Numbered from the stretch's first letter, positions 27,155-36,488 are shown. The stretch: 64,000 bases of DNA from Natronospirillum sp965602035 (GCA_965602035.1 OZ271919.1:2232001-2296000), one strand, 5' to 3'. Numbers and translations are program-made. Notes: generated by a model not told the origin, from the sequence alone.

Positions 27155-27886
27155 TCAGCGGAAATCACCCCAAAGCGTCTGCACCGCTGCGAGCAACGCG
27201 ACCGGTGCTGTTTCCGTGCGCATCACCCGTGGCCCGAGGCGCAGACCGCTGAAACCGGCGGCCGAGCAGTGGTCTCGGTCTTCATCGGACAGCCCGCCTT
27301 CGGGGCCGATAATGACCGTCATGGTGGATGGCGCCGGGTAATCCACCAGTGGTTTCTCAGCCTCGTGATGCAGGAACAGGCTCAGGTCCGCCCCGGGTGC
27401 GCTTTCCAACCAGGCCTTCAGGCCCTGTGGCATGGCCACTTCGGGTACCCGCGCGCGGCCGGACTGCTCGGCAGCACTTATCGCAACCTGTTGCCAGCGG
27501 GCCTGCTTCTTCCGCAGTCGGTCGCCTTTGAGACGCAGCTCAGAGCGCTCCGACTGTAACGGCACGAACGCCACTGCTCCCAGCTCCGTTGCCTTCTGAA
27601 TCGCGTACTCCATACGATCACCCAATGACATGGCCAGGCCAATGGTGACTTCTACCGGCGATTCAGCGATCGGGCACAGTACCTCTGTCAGCTCGGCCTG
27701 CACGCTGTTGCTCCCCGGTTTTCGGAGCCTTGCCCTGAATTCATGCCCATCGCCGTCAAACACATCGACACTATCGCCTTCGCCAAGACGCAACGCTTTG
27801 ACCAGATGCCGGCTGTTGACGGCCGAAAGCGTCAATGTGTCGCCGACACGACTCGCGTCGGGTTCATGGATACGGGGAATTCGCAT
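27155..27886 (-). CDS. rsmE: 16S rRNA (uracil(1498)-N(3))-methyltransferase
   Basis: RsmE makes m3U1498 in 16S rRNA. The 243-residue SPOUT enzyme starts MRIPRI, has a PUA-like N-terminal domain with HLVKALRLGEGD, and the knot motifs KATELGAVAFVPL, IGPEGGLSDED and LRLGPRVMRTETAPVALL. ATG at 27886 gives the family N terminus; the frame remains open upstream. It is convergent with the preceding gene and divergent from the alkyltransferase-like gene 37 bases away. Confidence 0.96.
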   Translation of the reverse strand: MRIPRIHEPDASRVGDTLTLSAVNSRHLVKALRLGEGDSVDVFDGDGHEFRARLRKPGSNSVQAELTEVLCPIAESPVEVTIGLAMSLGDRMEYAIQKATELGAVAFVPLQSERSELRLKGDRLRKKQARWQQVAISAAEQSGRARVPEVAMPQGLKAWLESAPGADLSLFLHHEAEKPLVDYPAPSTMTVIIGPEGGLSDEDRDHCSAAGFSGLRLGPRVMRTETAPVALLAAVQTLWGDFR

Positions 27887-27923
27887 AGCATAGTGGCAGT
27901 GGCGGAACCGGATTTCATGATAC

Positions 27924-28187
27924 ATGGCCGATGACGAGAGACAACTCACGCTGTATACACTCATCGCCGACATTCCGGCCGGCGAAACCCGCTCCTATGG
28001 CGAACTGGCCCGTGCCATTGGTGCCAACCCGAGGTGGGTTGCGCGGCAGGTGGGCCAATTGCCGCACGACACGCGCCTGCCCTGGTTTCGGGTCATCCGC
28101 AGCGACGGACGTATAGCCGACCACCCGGGCGCCGCAGAGCAGCGCGAGCGTCTGCGGCGTGAGGGGGAGTTTCTGAAAACGGTCTGA
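27924..28187 (+). CDS. Alkyltransferase-like (ATL) DNA-binding protein
   Basis: The 87-residue protein matches the DNA-binding domain of O6-alkylguanine transferases: IPAGETRSYGELARAIG, then NPRWVARQVG. The active-site motif PCHRV reads PWFRV, so the methyl-accepting cysteine is replaced by tryptophan. That is the hallmark of ATL proteins, which flip out O6-alkylguanine and recruit nucleotide excision repair. It has the short length typical of ATLs. Confidence 0.9.
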   Translation: MADDERQLTLYTLIADIPAGETRSYGELARAIGANPRWVARQVGQLPHDTRLPWFRVIRSDGRIADHPGAAEQRERLRREGEFLKTV

Positions 28188-28206
28188 GCGCCGGGGAAAC
28201 GCATCA

Positions 28207-29574
28207 TCACAAGTAAACCAGCGCGGTAACAGCTACAAATGTCAGGTAGGTCACGACGGCAGTCGGGAGGTTCGATCGAATAATCTCGCTCGCTGAATAA
28301 TGCGTCATCTGGCGCAGCAACCCGACCGTTCCGCTGTATGGACTGATGATAAAGTTGAGCACGCCGCCTGCCAGGAAGGTCACCGCCATTCCCTGCGCGG
28401 AGAGCCCCACGACTTCTGTGGTCAATGCGCTGCTGATCAGAATCAGGAAAACGATCGGGTGTATTGCCAGGAATGCGAGCCCCACGACCACCAGCGGGAA
28501 AACCACGATAAAGGTCAATGTCCCGGTAGTTTCGATCGCAATCCGTGTCGCATCGATCACCAGGGCGTTGTAGCCGGACACCTCGAAGGCGCTCAGGAAG
28601 AAACCGGCGGTCAGAAAAACGAGATAGGTGCTGCTCATCGATTCAAAATGGCCCTGAAAATGTGCGCGCAGCGCCGTCGGAAGCTGATCCAACCCGCGCT
28701 TGAGGGCCACCCAGATCAGCATGAAGGGCCCCGTTGCGAAGATAATGGTGGTCACGAGGCCACCATGAAAAACGGTTTCCAGCGTGAGTACTGCCAGAAT
28801 GAATGTGAGTACTATGGCAAACAGTTCAACCAGTGGCTGAATCATGGGCCAGGTCACTTTGGAGCCGGGACCGGACGCCAGAGAATTATTGGATGTGTCC
28901 CGGAACCGGGCTGACTGGAGCAGCAGATAAACCAGTATACTCAGGCTGGCCGACACCACACCGATGACGAGCAATACCGGCAACAGATCCAGCCAGGCCG
29001 TACCAAATACCGCCAGGGTCACCCCGAGCACGCCTGAAAACGGCGTCCACACCAGCGGACCAATGAACCCCTGGGTCAGACTGATCCCGATAAACTTTCG
29101 AAACTCCGGAACCTGAAGCTCTTCAACCGACCGTTCCACCGTGCGATAGACCAGAGGCACCGTACCCAGATTCAGAAACGACCCGAGAAAGTAGCTGATG
29201 AACAGTATGCCGAAATAGGCTTTGGTGGTGCTTGCCGACACCGCCTTGAAGAAATGGCTGACCGACTGATCGTAGCGAAACAGGCGAATGGGAATAGAGA
29301 GCACCGGCAACAGGGAAAACAGTGTGACGATATACACCATTTCCCCGAAGCCCAGTATCAAGGAGACCGGCCCCTGCCCTGACCCCAGCAGCATTGCCCC
29401 GCCGGCAACCAGAAAAATGCCGGCCATGATCCGACCGACAGCGCCGGCTTTGGGCCAGCTGACCAGAACGGCCGCCAGGGTTGCCACAGAAATAAGGGGA
29501 GCAAAGAGCGCACCGCCGACCAATACCGAGCTCAGATAGAGCCCGATCAGGACCAGAAATACGATCGTTCTCAC
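28207..29574 (-). CDS. Multi-span permease, last gene of operon A
   Basis: The 455-residue protein has about 12 hydrophobic segments and no signal peptide. It is a clear paralogue of the last gene of operon B: both share a FxxPLxWTPFSGxLG segment and a C-terminal GGVxxFxxSPxSGTVGLL segment, which look like the re-entrant regions of ion-transporter (IT) superfamily carriers. Substrate and direction are unknown; it may move a carboxylate, either an intermediate or the substrate itself. GTG at 29574 is preceded by GGGAGGG. It ends 20 bases from the convergent ATL gene. Confidence 0.75.
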   Translation of the reverse strand: MRTIVFLVLIGLYLSSVLVGGALFAPLISVATLAAVLVSWPKAGAVGRIMAGIFLVAGGAMLLGSGQGPVSLILGFGEMVYIVTLFSLLPVLSIPIRLFRYDQSVSHFFKAVSASTTKAYFGILFISYFLGSFLNLGTVPLVYRTVERSVEELQVPEFRKFIGISLTQGFIGPLVWTPFSGVLGVTLAVFGTAWLDLLPVLLVIGVVSASLSILVYLLLQSARFRDTSNNSLASGPGSKVTWPMIQPLVELFAIVLTFILAVLTLETVFHGGLVTTIIFATGPFMLIWVALKRGLDQLPTALRAHFQGHFESMSSTYLVFLTAGFFLSAFEVSGYNALVIDATRIAIETTGTLTFIVVFPLVVVGLAFLAIHPIVFLILISSALTTEVVGLSAQGMAVTFLAGGVLNFIISPYSGTVGLLRQMTHYSASEIIRSNLPTAVVTYLTFVAVTALVYL

Positions 29575-29610
29575 CCGGGCATCCCTCCCTTAGTCTGCGA
29601 CCGTGACCGT

Positions 29611-30315
29611 TCAGTGGCCGCTTATTTCTCCCAGTCGATCTCTCAGTGTCTCGACGTCGACCACGTCGGCATATTTACAATCCAGATCAAACAGACTGGC
29701 ATAATGAGAGAGCTGAAAGCGATCAAACACTGCTGGCCCGACCACAGTAACCGGGTAATTGAGCGAAAACGCATCCACTGCTGTGGCGCGTACACACCCA
29801 CTGGTTGTGCAACCGACGATAATGACGGAATCGATACCGTTCGCGACGAAATAAGACGCCAGCGGCGTGCCGGCGAAAGAGCTCGGCTTCTGCTTGTCGA
29901 GCACCAGATCCCCGGGCTCGGGCGCGATTTCTTCAATCACTCGGTTGCCGGCACGGGTCATGGCGACCTGTTCATCGGAGACCGCGCGATAATTCTTGCT
30001 ACCGAAGCCACGACCACCGCCGCTCATGTCCTGGTCGGATATACGGGTATAAACGATCGGGCAACCGGCTTTTCTGCAGTGTGAAATAACCTGGCTGATC
30101 GCCGGCAGGGATTGCCAGCCATACTCCCCGCAGCTTCCCCGCCGTTCCCGGACCGCATCGAGTATCGGCTTGCTTTCGTAGCCGATGAAGTTGTAGGTCA
30201 TATCAACTACCAGCAGGACAGGATTTTTTCCGAGTCCCTGCTGCTTGCCGTAGCCCGCTTCATCAAACACCGCACGATCCGTGTCGGTCAGGTAGTGTTC
30301 AGGGATATCAATCAT
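29611..30315 (-). CDS. Isochorismatase-fold cysteine hydrolase (operon A)
   Basis: The 234-residue protein belongs to the isochorismatase-like hydrolases, which mostly cleave amide or carbamoyl bonds. The expected Asp-Lys-Cys triad is visible: Asp in LVVDMTYNF, Lys in DKQKPSSF and Cys in GCTTSGCVRATAVDAF. The C-terminal FDLDCKYADVV resembles N-carbamoylsarcosine amidohydrolase and maleamate amidohydrolase, so a carbamoyl or amide substrate is likely, by inference. It is closely related to the operon B hydrolase. It is translated 15 bases after the dioxygenase gene. Confidence 0.88.
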   Translation of the reverse strand: MIDIPEHYLTDTDRAVFDEAGYGKQQGLGKNPVLLVVDMTYNFIGYESKPILDAVRERRGSCGEYGWQSLPAISQVISHCRKAGCPIVYTRISDQDMSGGGRGFGSKNYRAVSDEQVAMTRAGNRVIEEIAPEPGDLVLDKQKPSSFAGTPLASYFVANGIDSVIIVGCTTSGCVRATAVDAFSLNYPVTVVGPAVFDRFQLSHYASLFDLDCKYADVVDVETLRDRLGEISGH

Positions 30316-30330
30316 TATACCAACCTCGGC

Positions 30331-31179
30331 TCATTGCACGGCATTGAACGGTGTGCCCTTAACGGTAACCCGCCGCATCTTGCGCAGTTGGGATCCGTCA
30401 AAAAACGTGCGGGCATGGACGGTGCAGCGGTTGTCCCACATGATGACGTCGCCGGGCGTCCAGCGATGCCGATACTGAAACTGCGGCTGCTCCTGGTGCT
30501 CATACAGCCGCGTCAGGAGGTCTGCGCTTTCGCCTTCCGGCATGCCCACTATAGCCCGGGTCATGACGCGGTTGACGTACAGTGCCTTGCGGCCGGTTTT
30601 CGGGTGGCGAAGCACCACAGGCTGGTTGTGGGAAAGCTCCGTTTCCGAGCGATAGTCTGTTTTTGCGCGGGTTGAGGCGTAGTTGCTCTTGCCCGGGTCA
30701 TAGCAATTTTCAGCGTACAGGCCATCAATATCACGCTGCAGCTCCGCCGGTAGGTTTTCGTAGGCTTTGTACATGTTCGCAAACAGTGTATCCCCGCCCT
30801 CATCCGGCACATTCATCGCATACAGAATGCTGCCCATTACGGGTACTTCCAGGTAGCAGGTGTCCGAATGGAAATGCATTTCCCCATCGGGCAGTGCGCC
30901 CACGTATTTCCCGTTTTCCTGTTCGTTGGTGATGTACATCACACAGGGGTGGCTGTCGATCTGATAGTGCGCGAGGCGCTCCTGCAGCTCTCCGAACTGG
31001 CCACCGAAGGCGACCTGTTCCTCTTCAGACAGTGATTGCCCTGGGAAACAAAGGACACAGCGGTCATACAGCATCTGCAGCAGGTCCTCGACCTGATTGC
31101 GGGACAGCGCTTCGCGCAAATCTATGTTCGTTACCCGGTGCCCCAGGGCGTCGTTAAGTGGTTCAACGGTCCAGTTCAT
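30331..31179 (-). CDS. TauD/TfdA family dioxygenase (operon A)
   Basis: The 282-residue protein is an Fe(II)/2-oxoglutarate-dependent dioxygenase. The iron-binding HxD is in EMHFHSDTCYLE, the distal His in RCTVHARTFFD and the 2-oxoglutarate Arg in LRKMRRVTVKG. Such enzymes hydroxylate an aliphatic carbon, often releasing sulfite, amine or an ether partner. The operon B copy is very similar (about 60% by eye). ATG at 31179 overlaps the end of the upstream gene by 17 bases; the frame is open further upstream. Confidence 0.9.
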   Translation of the reverse strand: MNWTVEPLNDALGHRVTNIDLREALSRNQVEDLLQMLYDRCVLCFPGQSLSEEEQVAFGGQFGELQERLAHYQIDSHPCVMYITNEQENGKYVGALPDGEMHFHSDTCYLEVPVMGSILYAMNVPDEGGDTLFANMYKAYENLPAELQRDIDGLYAENCYDPGKSNYASTRAKTDYRSETELSHNQPVVLRHPKTGRKALYVNRVMTRAIVGMPEGESADLLTRLYEHQEQPQFQYRHRWTPGDVIMWDNRCTVHARTFFDGSQLRKMRRVTVKGTPFNAVQ

Positions 31180-31960
31180 TGGTGCCTCCATTATCTGTTT
31201 TCCCGGGCTCCTCACCCGTGTACACCACATCGCGGCGGGCGCTTTGCTGGAAGTGCTCCGCAATGGGGTTTTCTGCCTCTTCCTTCAACTGGCCAACCAA
31301 ACCGGGCGTGCGTGCAATCAGCGAAATGCCTCTCAGCGTTCGTGGGTCCAGACCGACATCCGAAAGAATGGCGCTGATTGCGCCGGTTACATTGATTGTG
31401 ACGGGTTTGCCGATTACTTCATCGACGACGGCTGACAGGGTCAGCAGGGCTCGGACATGATCGCCGGCTACAGCCTCCTGGTCAGCAAGCTCCAGCAATG
31501 CCAGTGCACGCGGATCAACGGGTCGGAAATCCGGATGGCCGAAGCCGGGGACCGGTCGCCGGGCACTGCGAAGCTCCTGCACATGGCGCCTGATGGCATC
31601 ACGGCTCATAGGTACTGAAACGATACGGCTCAGGAGCTCTGCTGAATTCTGCATGACACCACCGAACTGGCTGCCGACACCCAACAGGCCCGCAGCCACT
31701 GCGCCCTGCAGGGATTCCGGTGCACTTCTCAGGGTCAGGCGAGCAGTGAGCCCGGCCGGGACGCCGTGATCGACCATGGTAACCAGAATCGCGTCCAGTA
31801 CACGGCGCTGCGGGGCCGAGGGCATGCGGCCCATGAGGTAGAGAAATATCATGTCAGTAAAGCTGATTTTTCCGATCAGCTCACTGACCAGATCGTATCC
31901 GCGAATCGTTGCGCCATTCTCGTTAAAGGCAGACAACGCCGTGGTTGGGGATTCGTTCAT
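31163..31960 (-). CDS. Citryl-CoA lyase-like protein of the citrate synthase family
   Basis: The 265-residue protein is a short citrate-synthase-fold protein. It has GVGSQFGGVMQNSAELL and the RPVPGFGHPDFRPVDPRA motif, where the His is expected to act on the CoA thioester. Full citrate synthases are about 430 residues. Short members include citryl-CoA lyases, which cleave citryl-CoA to acetyl-CoA and oxaloacetate. Together with the CoA transferase of this operon a CoA-activate-then-cleave step is plausible, on a substrate that may differ from citrate. Confidence 0.8.
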   Translation of the reverse strand: MNESPTTALSAFNENGATIRGYDLVSELIGKISFTDMIFLYLMGRMPSAPQRRVLDAILVTMVDHGVPAGLTARLTLRSAPESLQGAVAAGLLGVGSQFGGVMQNSAELLSRIVSVPMSRDAIRRHVQELRSARRPVPGFGHPDFRPVDPRALALLELADQEAVAGDHVRALLTLSAVVDEVIGKPVTINVTGAISAILSDVGLDPRTLRGISLIARTPGLVGQLKEEAENPIAEHFQQSARRDVVYTGEEPGKTDNGGTNELDR

Positions 31961-31969
31961 GTACTCACC

Positions 31970-33847
31970 TCAGGCTGCCTTCGGGTCAAGAATAAAACGC
32001 CGCAGTGACTTCATGCTGGCCATCACTGCCAGCACTGCAATGGTGGCGACTGAGATCACAACGGTCGGCTGAATCAGTAACACAGCCGCCACAAACAGGG
32101 CGATACGCACCGCCAGTTGGCGCCAGTTGAGCACGCTGCCGGTCAGCGAAATCGCAAGGCAGCATACGCCGATCAGTGCCGTTGTAACCGATGCGATCAC
32201 CTCCACCGGAGATCCGTAGGTGAGCAAAGCGGGGTTATAGACAAAGAAGAACGGCAGGATCAGCGCCGGGAACGCGAGTTTCATGGCCACCACACTGGTC
32301 GCGTAAAAGTCCGATCGCGCAATCGACGATGCGGCCATTGCCGACAGCGCAACGGGCGGAGTTACCATTGCCACCATTCCGGTGAAGAATACGAACAGGT
32401 GCGCGGCCATCGGGTTCACATCGAGCTCGATCAGCAAGGGCACCGCCATAATCGCCAGAATGATATAGGTCACTATCGTCGGCAGGCCGAAACCGATGAT
32501 GATCGCAATAATGGACGTGAGCAGCAGGATCAGCAGCAGGTTGTCGCCGACCAGCCCCAGAACCAGATTACTGAACCGAAGCACCAGCCCGGACAACAGC
32601 AACATGCCCACCATGATGCCGATTGCCGCGCCGGCGATACCGATCGACTGAAAATCGTCCGCCGTTTCGGACAGCACGGCCACTGCCTTGCGCGGTGTCA
32701 TTCGCTCCCGTGTGAACGTACTGACCACCAGCAGGCCGCCCATGGCCATCAGCACCGAGTAAAGCGCCGAGTAGCCCAGAACCAGCAGTACAACAAGAAG
32801 AATAAAGCCACTGAGAAACGAGAGTGACGCCGGCTCTCTGAGAACACGCGCCAGTTTCGGCAACTCAGCCGGATTCTGGCCATGAATGTCATTGCGCCAG
32901 GCATAGACATAGATGGCGACCAGAATGCTGACAAAATAGAGCACAGCGGGGAACAATGCAGCCCGGACCACTTCTATATAGGGTGCCCCCAGGTTCCCCG
33001 CAATCAGAAACGCCGTGGCGCCCATTACCGGCGGCAGGAACTGGCCTCCGGTCGAGGCAGCGGCTTCTACACCGCCGGCGAATTCTGAGCGGAAACCGAT
33101 ACGCTTCATCAAGGGTATGGAGATGGACCCGGTGACCATTACGTTGGCCACAGCGCTGCCGTTGATGGACCCCATCAGACCACTGGACATACAGCTTACT
33201 AGGGCCGGGCCGCCGCGGAACCGACCCATCAGGGCCTGGACGAAGTCCATAATGAAGTCGAGGGCACCGACTTTCTCGAGCAGCTTGCCGAACAGAATAA
33301 ACAGGTAGACGTAGCGTAACAGCGTATAGATGACGTCACCGAAAATACCGTTAGTAGACAGATAAACGGTGGCTGCCACGCGGTTAATGCTGAACTGTGA
33401 AATGCCGCCCCAGTTCGCAGGCAGATAATGGCCCATAAATATGTAGGCCAGGGAACCCAGAATGATCAGCGTCAGCCCCTTGCCCACCGAGATCAGGCAC
33501 GCGTACAGCACCACCAGTGTGGCGATCACGCCGTAGACCACTATGTGGTCCGGCGCGGCACCGGCATAGAAAAGCAGTTCCCGGTGGTTCAGTACCGGGT
33601 AACCGAATGCCACGACGGTGAGTGCGATCAAGGCCCAGAAGAACAACTGGCGGATCCAGGAGCCCGGTCGCGAGGCCAGTTGCCCGACAAACAGGCACAC
33701 CAGCAGCCAGAGCACGAAAAGCGGCCGTTCCTGCATGGCGGGCAACGAATAAAACGAATTCCAGACCACATAGAGGGTAAGGCCGATTTTCAGCAGCTTG
33801 TCGAGCCACGGATAGATAATTGCCATTGTTGTTCTCTTATTGGCCAA
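31970..33847 (-). CDS. TRAP transporter fused permease subunit
   Basis: The 625-residue protein fuses the small (DctQ-like) and large (DctM-like) TRAP membrane subunits, as is usual with TAXI-type binding proteins. The first third has about four spans. The rest has a DctM-type core with GLMGSINGSAVANVMVTGSI, MGATAFLIAGNLG and GLPTIVTYIILAIMAVPLL. It imports the ligand captured by the TAXI binding protein using an ion gradient. A terminator-like hairpin separates it from the binding-protein gene upstream. Confidence 0.93.
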   Translation of the reverse strand: MANKRTTMAIIYPWLDKLLKIGLTLYVVWNSFYSLPAMQERPLFVLWLLVCLFVGQLASRPGSWIRQLFFWALIALTVVAFGYPVLNHRELLFYAGAAPDHIVVYGVIATLVVLYACLISVGKGLTLIILGSLAYIFMGHYLPANWGGISQFSINRVAATVYLSTNGIFGDVIYTLLRYVYLFILFGKLLEKVGALDFIMDFVQALMGRFRGGPALVSCMSSGLMGSINGSAVANVMVTGSISIPLMKRIGFRSEFAGGVEAAASTGGQFLPPVMGATAFLIAGNLGAPYIEVVRAALFPAVLYFVSILVAIYVYAWRNDIHGQNPAELPKLARVLREPASLSFLSGFILLVVLLVLGYSALYSVLMAMGGLLVVSTFTRERMTPRKAVAVLSETADDFQSIGIAGAAIGIMVGMLLLSGLVLRFSNLVLGLVGDNLLLILLLTSIIAIIIGFGLPTIVTYIILAIMAVPLLIELDVNPMAAHLFVFFTGMVAMVTPPVALSAMAASSIARSDFYATSVVAMKLAFPALILPFFFVYNPALLTYGSPVEVIASVTTALIGVCCLAISLTGSVLNWRQLAVRIALFVAAVLLIQPTVVISVATIAVLAVMASMKSLRRFILDPKAA

Positions 33848-33859
33848 ACAATGCAGTAC

Positions 33860-33878
33860 GGCGCCGGATTGCGGCGCC
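33860..33878 (-). promoter_or_regulatory. GC hairpin between TRAP binding-protein and permease genes
   Basis: GGCGCC at 33860-33865 pairs with GGCGCC at 33873-33878 around a 7-base loop. It lies just before the permease start and after the attenuator-like hairpin. It may stabilise the binding-protein mRNA end. Confidence 0.45.
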
Positions 33879-33884
33879 CTGCGG

Positions 33885-33923
33885 AAAAAGGGCCGGCTGG
33901 CGTCACGCGCGGTAGGCCGGCCC
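33885..33923 (-). terminator. Attenuator-like hairpin between TAXI binding protein and TRAP permease
   Basis: On the minus strand GGGCCGGC (33923-33916) pairs perfectly with GCCGGCCC (33897-33890) around an 18-base loop, and five T follow (A-run 33885-33889 on the plus strand). Placed inside the operon, it would end part of the transcripts and so raise binding protein over permease, a common need for TRAP systems. Confidence 0.65.
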
Positions 33924-33951
33924 GGTTTCTGGTCAGCTCATCGTCACCGGA

Positions 33952-34944
33952 TCAACGGTTCCAGAGCCCCTGCTCTTCCCAGTAGCGCTGCGCGCCCGGG
34001 TGGAACTCAACGTCACCGAGCGGTTTGGCTCGTTTTTCCGGATTGTCACGGATGAAATCGAACTCCCCGCGCTGATCGGCCAGCCGGTTAATGTTCTCAT
34101 TCAGCACGCGGACAATTTCGTACGCGAACTCATCAGAAATGTCCTTGTGCGCTACCAGATAGGGACCGCCCATATCCACGGTAGAGTAAACCCCTGAATC
34201 AAGCCCGGGCAGCGTCGCGGCCGGCACATCGATTTTGGCGAAGTAGGGAATATTGTTGACCAGTTGATCCCTGGCGGATTCATCCCATTGCAGGAAGTTA
34301 ATATCGCGCTGGTTGGCCAACTGCTGAACACCGGCCATGTTGGCCGTGCCGATCGTTGCATCGATGCGACCATCCCCGACCCCGGCGAAGTTGTCGCCAT
34401 GGCCACCGTAGACCAGGTCGATATCTTCCGGGTAGTCAATATTGTGTGCTTCCAGGAACGGGCCTGTTATGGCATCCCACGGAATGGGTGCAGAGCCCGC
34501 CGCCACGCGCTTCCCGGCAAGCTGGTTCATATGCGTGATCCCGCTGTTTTCCAGGGCTACAAACACCGTCGGGTTGGGGTAAAGGTGCATCAGAGCCCGA
34601 AAATCCTGCATCTGACGGCCTTCAAAATCCCCCATACCGGCCCAGGCCGGATACATGGAGTTTGCCCCGAGTATGGAGATAGGAACCTCGCCCGCCTGGA
34701 TCAGGTTCAGGTTTTCGCCCGAGCCCTGTGACGGCATCGCGGATACGGACAGCCCATCAATATTGTTTTCCAGGATATTCCCGATGATGCCACCGACGAA
34801 GTAATAACCACCGCCGGTCGGGCCCGTGGGGAACTGGGCGTTGGAGGGAATACCCTGTGCGGCAACGGTAGCAGACAGCACAGTTGCCGCCAGAGCCGCT
34901 GACAGCGGCCGGGTATTTTTCTTTATTGTCGTAAATACACTCAT
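33952..34944 (-). CDS. TAXI family TRAP transporter solute-binding protein
   Basis: The 330-residue periplasmic protein has a signal peptide (about 1-29) and the TAXI-type segment FPTGPTGGGYYFVGGIIGNIL. MPSQGSGENLNLIQAGEVPISI and GKRVAAGSAP follow. TAXI proteins bind glutamate, 2-oxoglutarate and other carboxylates. It is in operon A between the biotin carboxyltransferase gene and the permease gene, so its ligand is probably the operon substrate. Confidence 0.93.
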   Translation of the reverse strand: MSVFTTIKKNTRPLSAALAATVLSATVAAQGIPSNAQFPTGPTGGGYYFVGGIIGNILENNIDGLSVSAMPSQGSGENLNLIQAGEVPISILGANSMYPAWAGMGDFEGRQMQDFRALMHLYPNPTVFVALENSGITHMNQLAGKRVAAGSAPIPWDAITGPFLEAHNIDYPEDIDLVYGGHGDNFAGVGDGRIDATIGTANMAGVQQLANQRDINFLQWDESARDQLVNNIPYFAKIDVPAATLPGLDSGVYSTVDMGGPYLVAHKDISDEFAYEIVRVLNENINRLADQRGEFDFIRDNPEKRAKPLGDVEFHPGAQRYWEEQGLWNR

Positions 34945-35022
34945 ATCAAGACCTCGTTGTTGTTGTATCTCAATGTAACAGCAGCCTCAGGGTTCCCGGA
35001 GCTCACCGGCAGACCCGGACGC

Positions 35023-36474
35023 TCAGCCGAGTTCCAGCTTGAAATCCCGGGTTTTTACCAGGATCGGCTGCCGACTGGCCTGATTCTGTTCGCTCAACTG
35101 CTGAATCATGTGGACTATTGACCAGGTTCGGTAAGGCATATAGCGATACTGCCGCGCTATTTCCACCGCCTCTGCGTCCACATAGGTGCGAAGAATCAGC
35201 TCTTCGTCAGACAGACTTTCTCCGTACTTGTGGCGTACCTCCTTCAATGTCGGTTCGTGGGTTTCAATCGCTTCAAGGTTTCTGGCGCGCGGCCGGTCCA
35301 GAATCGTTGCGCGGACAGCGGGGTCCATTACCGCCACCGCTTCTTTGCCCCAGTTGCCCAGGGCGTAGTGGATCACTTCATCGGTCACCTGTTTGTATCG
35401 GGCACCGGTTATCACGTTGATCGCTGCCTGTGTGCCAACGAACTGCGACAGCGGGGTAACCATGACCGGGTAGCCGAAGTCAGCCCGAACCCGACCGGCT
35501 TCGACCAGGGTTTCCGGCACTCTGTGCTCCATGCCGACGCGGCTGAGCTGGTAACGAAGATTGGAGATCATGCCGCCGGGCACCTGGTGCTGGTACAGAT
35601 TCAGATCGTATTCAGCCGGCGATCCGATCGGAAAATTCTGGTCTTCCGCCACCTGGTGCAGGAAGTCCCGCGCCGGATCGATCGCATCGAGATCAATTTC
35701 ATCGGTGTAACCCGACAGGCGCAGGTTCTGCACCACGTTGTAGACGGAGGGCTGCGAGGAGCCGCTGGCCAGTGGCGGCGTTGCCACATGGACGTGACGC
35801 ACTCCGCAGTTGACGGCTTCAATGACATTCAGAGGTGCCATTCCGTTGTTGGAATGGCAATGGAATTCGAGCACCCGGTCTGGCCCGAGAATCTCAAGTA
35901 TGGCCGGGAAAAGAGCGCGCACGCGATCAGGTGTCAGAAGGCCTCCGACGTCCTTGAAACAATAACGCCAGGCGTTGGTCTTCAGCGCCTGACGGAAACG
36001 GTCCAGATAATACTGATCATCATGCCGGGGCGACTGGGTGTAGATAATGTTTACAACGGACCGCATCCCCAGGCGATTCATTTCGCTCACCTCATGAGCG
36101 ACCTGATCAAAGTCGTTCCAGGCGTTCGAAGTCCGCGTCAGCGTCAGGCCGTGGTCCACCACTTTACGTATCAGCAACTTGCTGACGCATTCCGGCACCT
36201 TGGCCAGCCCGCCTTTATAGCCGCCGTGCAGGCGCAGTTCGGTATGGCGGGCGGTCTGCACGCCGCGGCGCAGCCATTCCCAGGGGTCTTCTTTCAGCTC
36301 GCGCGTCATTTTCTTGAGCTGGATATTGGGCAGGAAAAACTCCATGGACTCAAAGCCGGCGTTATCCAGAGCTTCCAGTGCGGGCACCATCATGTTGATG
36401 CGCATGTTCAGGGCCCACAGACTCTGTTGCCCGTCTCTGAGCGTGGTGTCGATATACTGGATATTGCTGCTCAT
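35023..36474 (-). CDS. Biotin-dependent carboxyltransferase domain protein (pyruvate/oxaloacetate type)
   Basis: The 483-residue protein matches the carboxyltransferase part of pyruvate carboxylase, oxaloacetate decarboxylase alpha and transcarboxylase 5S. It has DTTLRDGQQSLWA, the metal site HCHSNNG, the probable carboxylated Lys in YCFKDVGGLL and a PYC/OADA C-terminal region with TPLSQFVGTQAAINVITGAR. The usual substrate segment (WGGATFD in homologues) is replaced by FFLPNIQLKK, so another keto acid is possible. The biotin carrier gene is 14 bases upstream. No biotin carboxylase is in the operon. Confidence 0.85.
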   Translation of the reverse strand: MSSNIQYIDTTLRDGQQSLWALNMRINMMVPALEALDNAGFESMEFFLPNIQLKKMTRELKEDPWEWLRRGVQTARHTELRLHGGYKGGLAKVPECVSKLLIRKVVDHGLTLTRTSNAWNDFDQVAHEVSEMNRLGMRSVVNIIYTQSPRHDDQYYLDRFRQALKTNAWRYCFKDVGGLLTPDRVRALFPAILEILGPDRVLEFHCHSNNGMAPLNVIEAVNCGVRHVHVATPPLASGSSQPSVYNVVQNLRLSGYTDEIDLDAIDPARDFLHQVAEDQNFPIGSPAEYDLNLYQHQVPGGMISNLRYQLSRVGMEHRVPETLVEAGRVRADFGYPVMVTPLSQFVGTQAAINVITGARYKQVTDEVIHYALGNWGKEAVAVMDPAVRATILDRPRARNLEAIETHEPTLKEVRHKYGESLSDEELILRTYVDAEAVEIARQYRYMPYRTWSIVHMIQQLSEQNQASRQPILVKTRDFKLELG

Positions 36475-36488
36475 TCCAGTGCCCTCAT

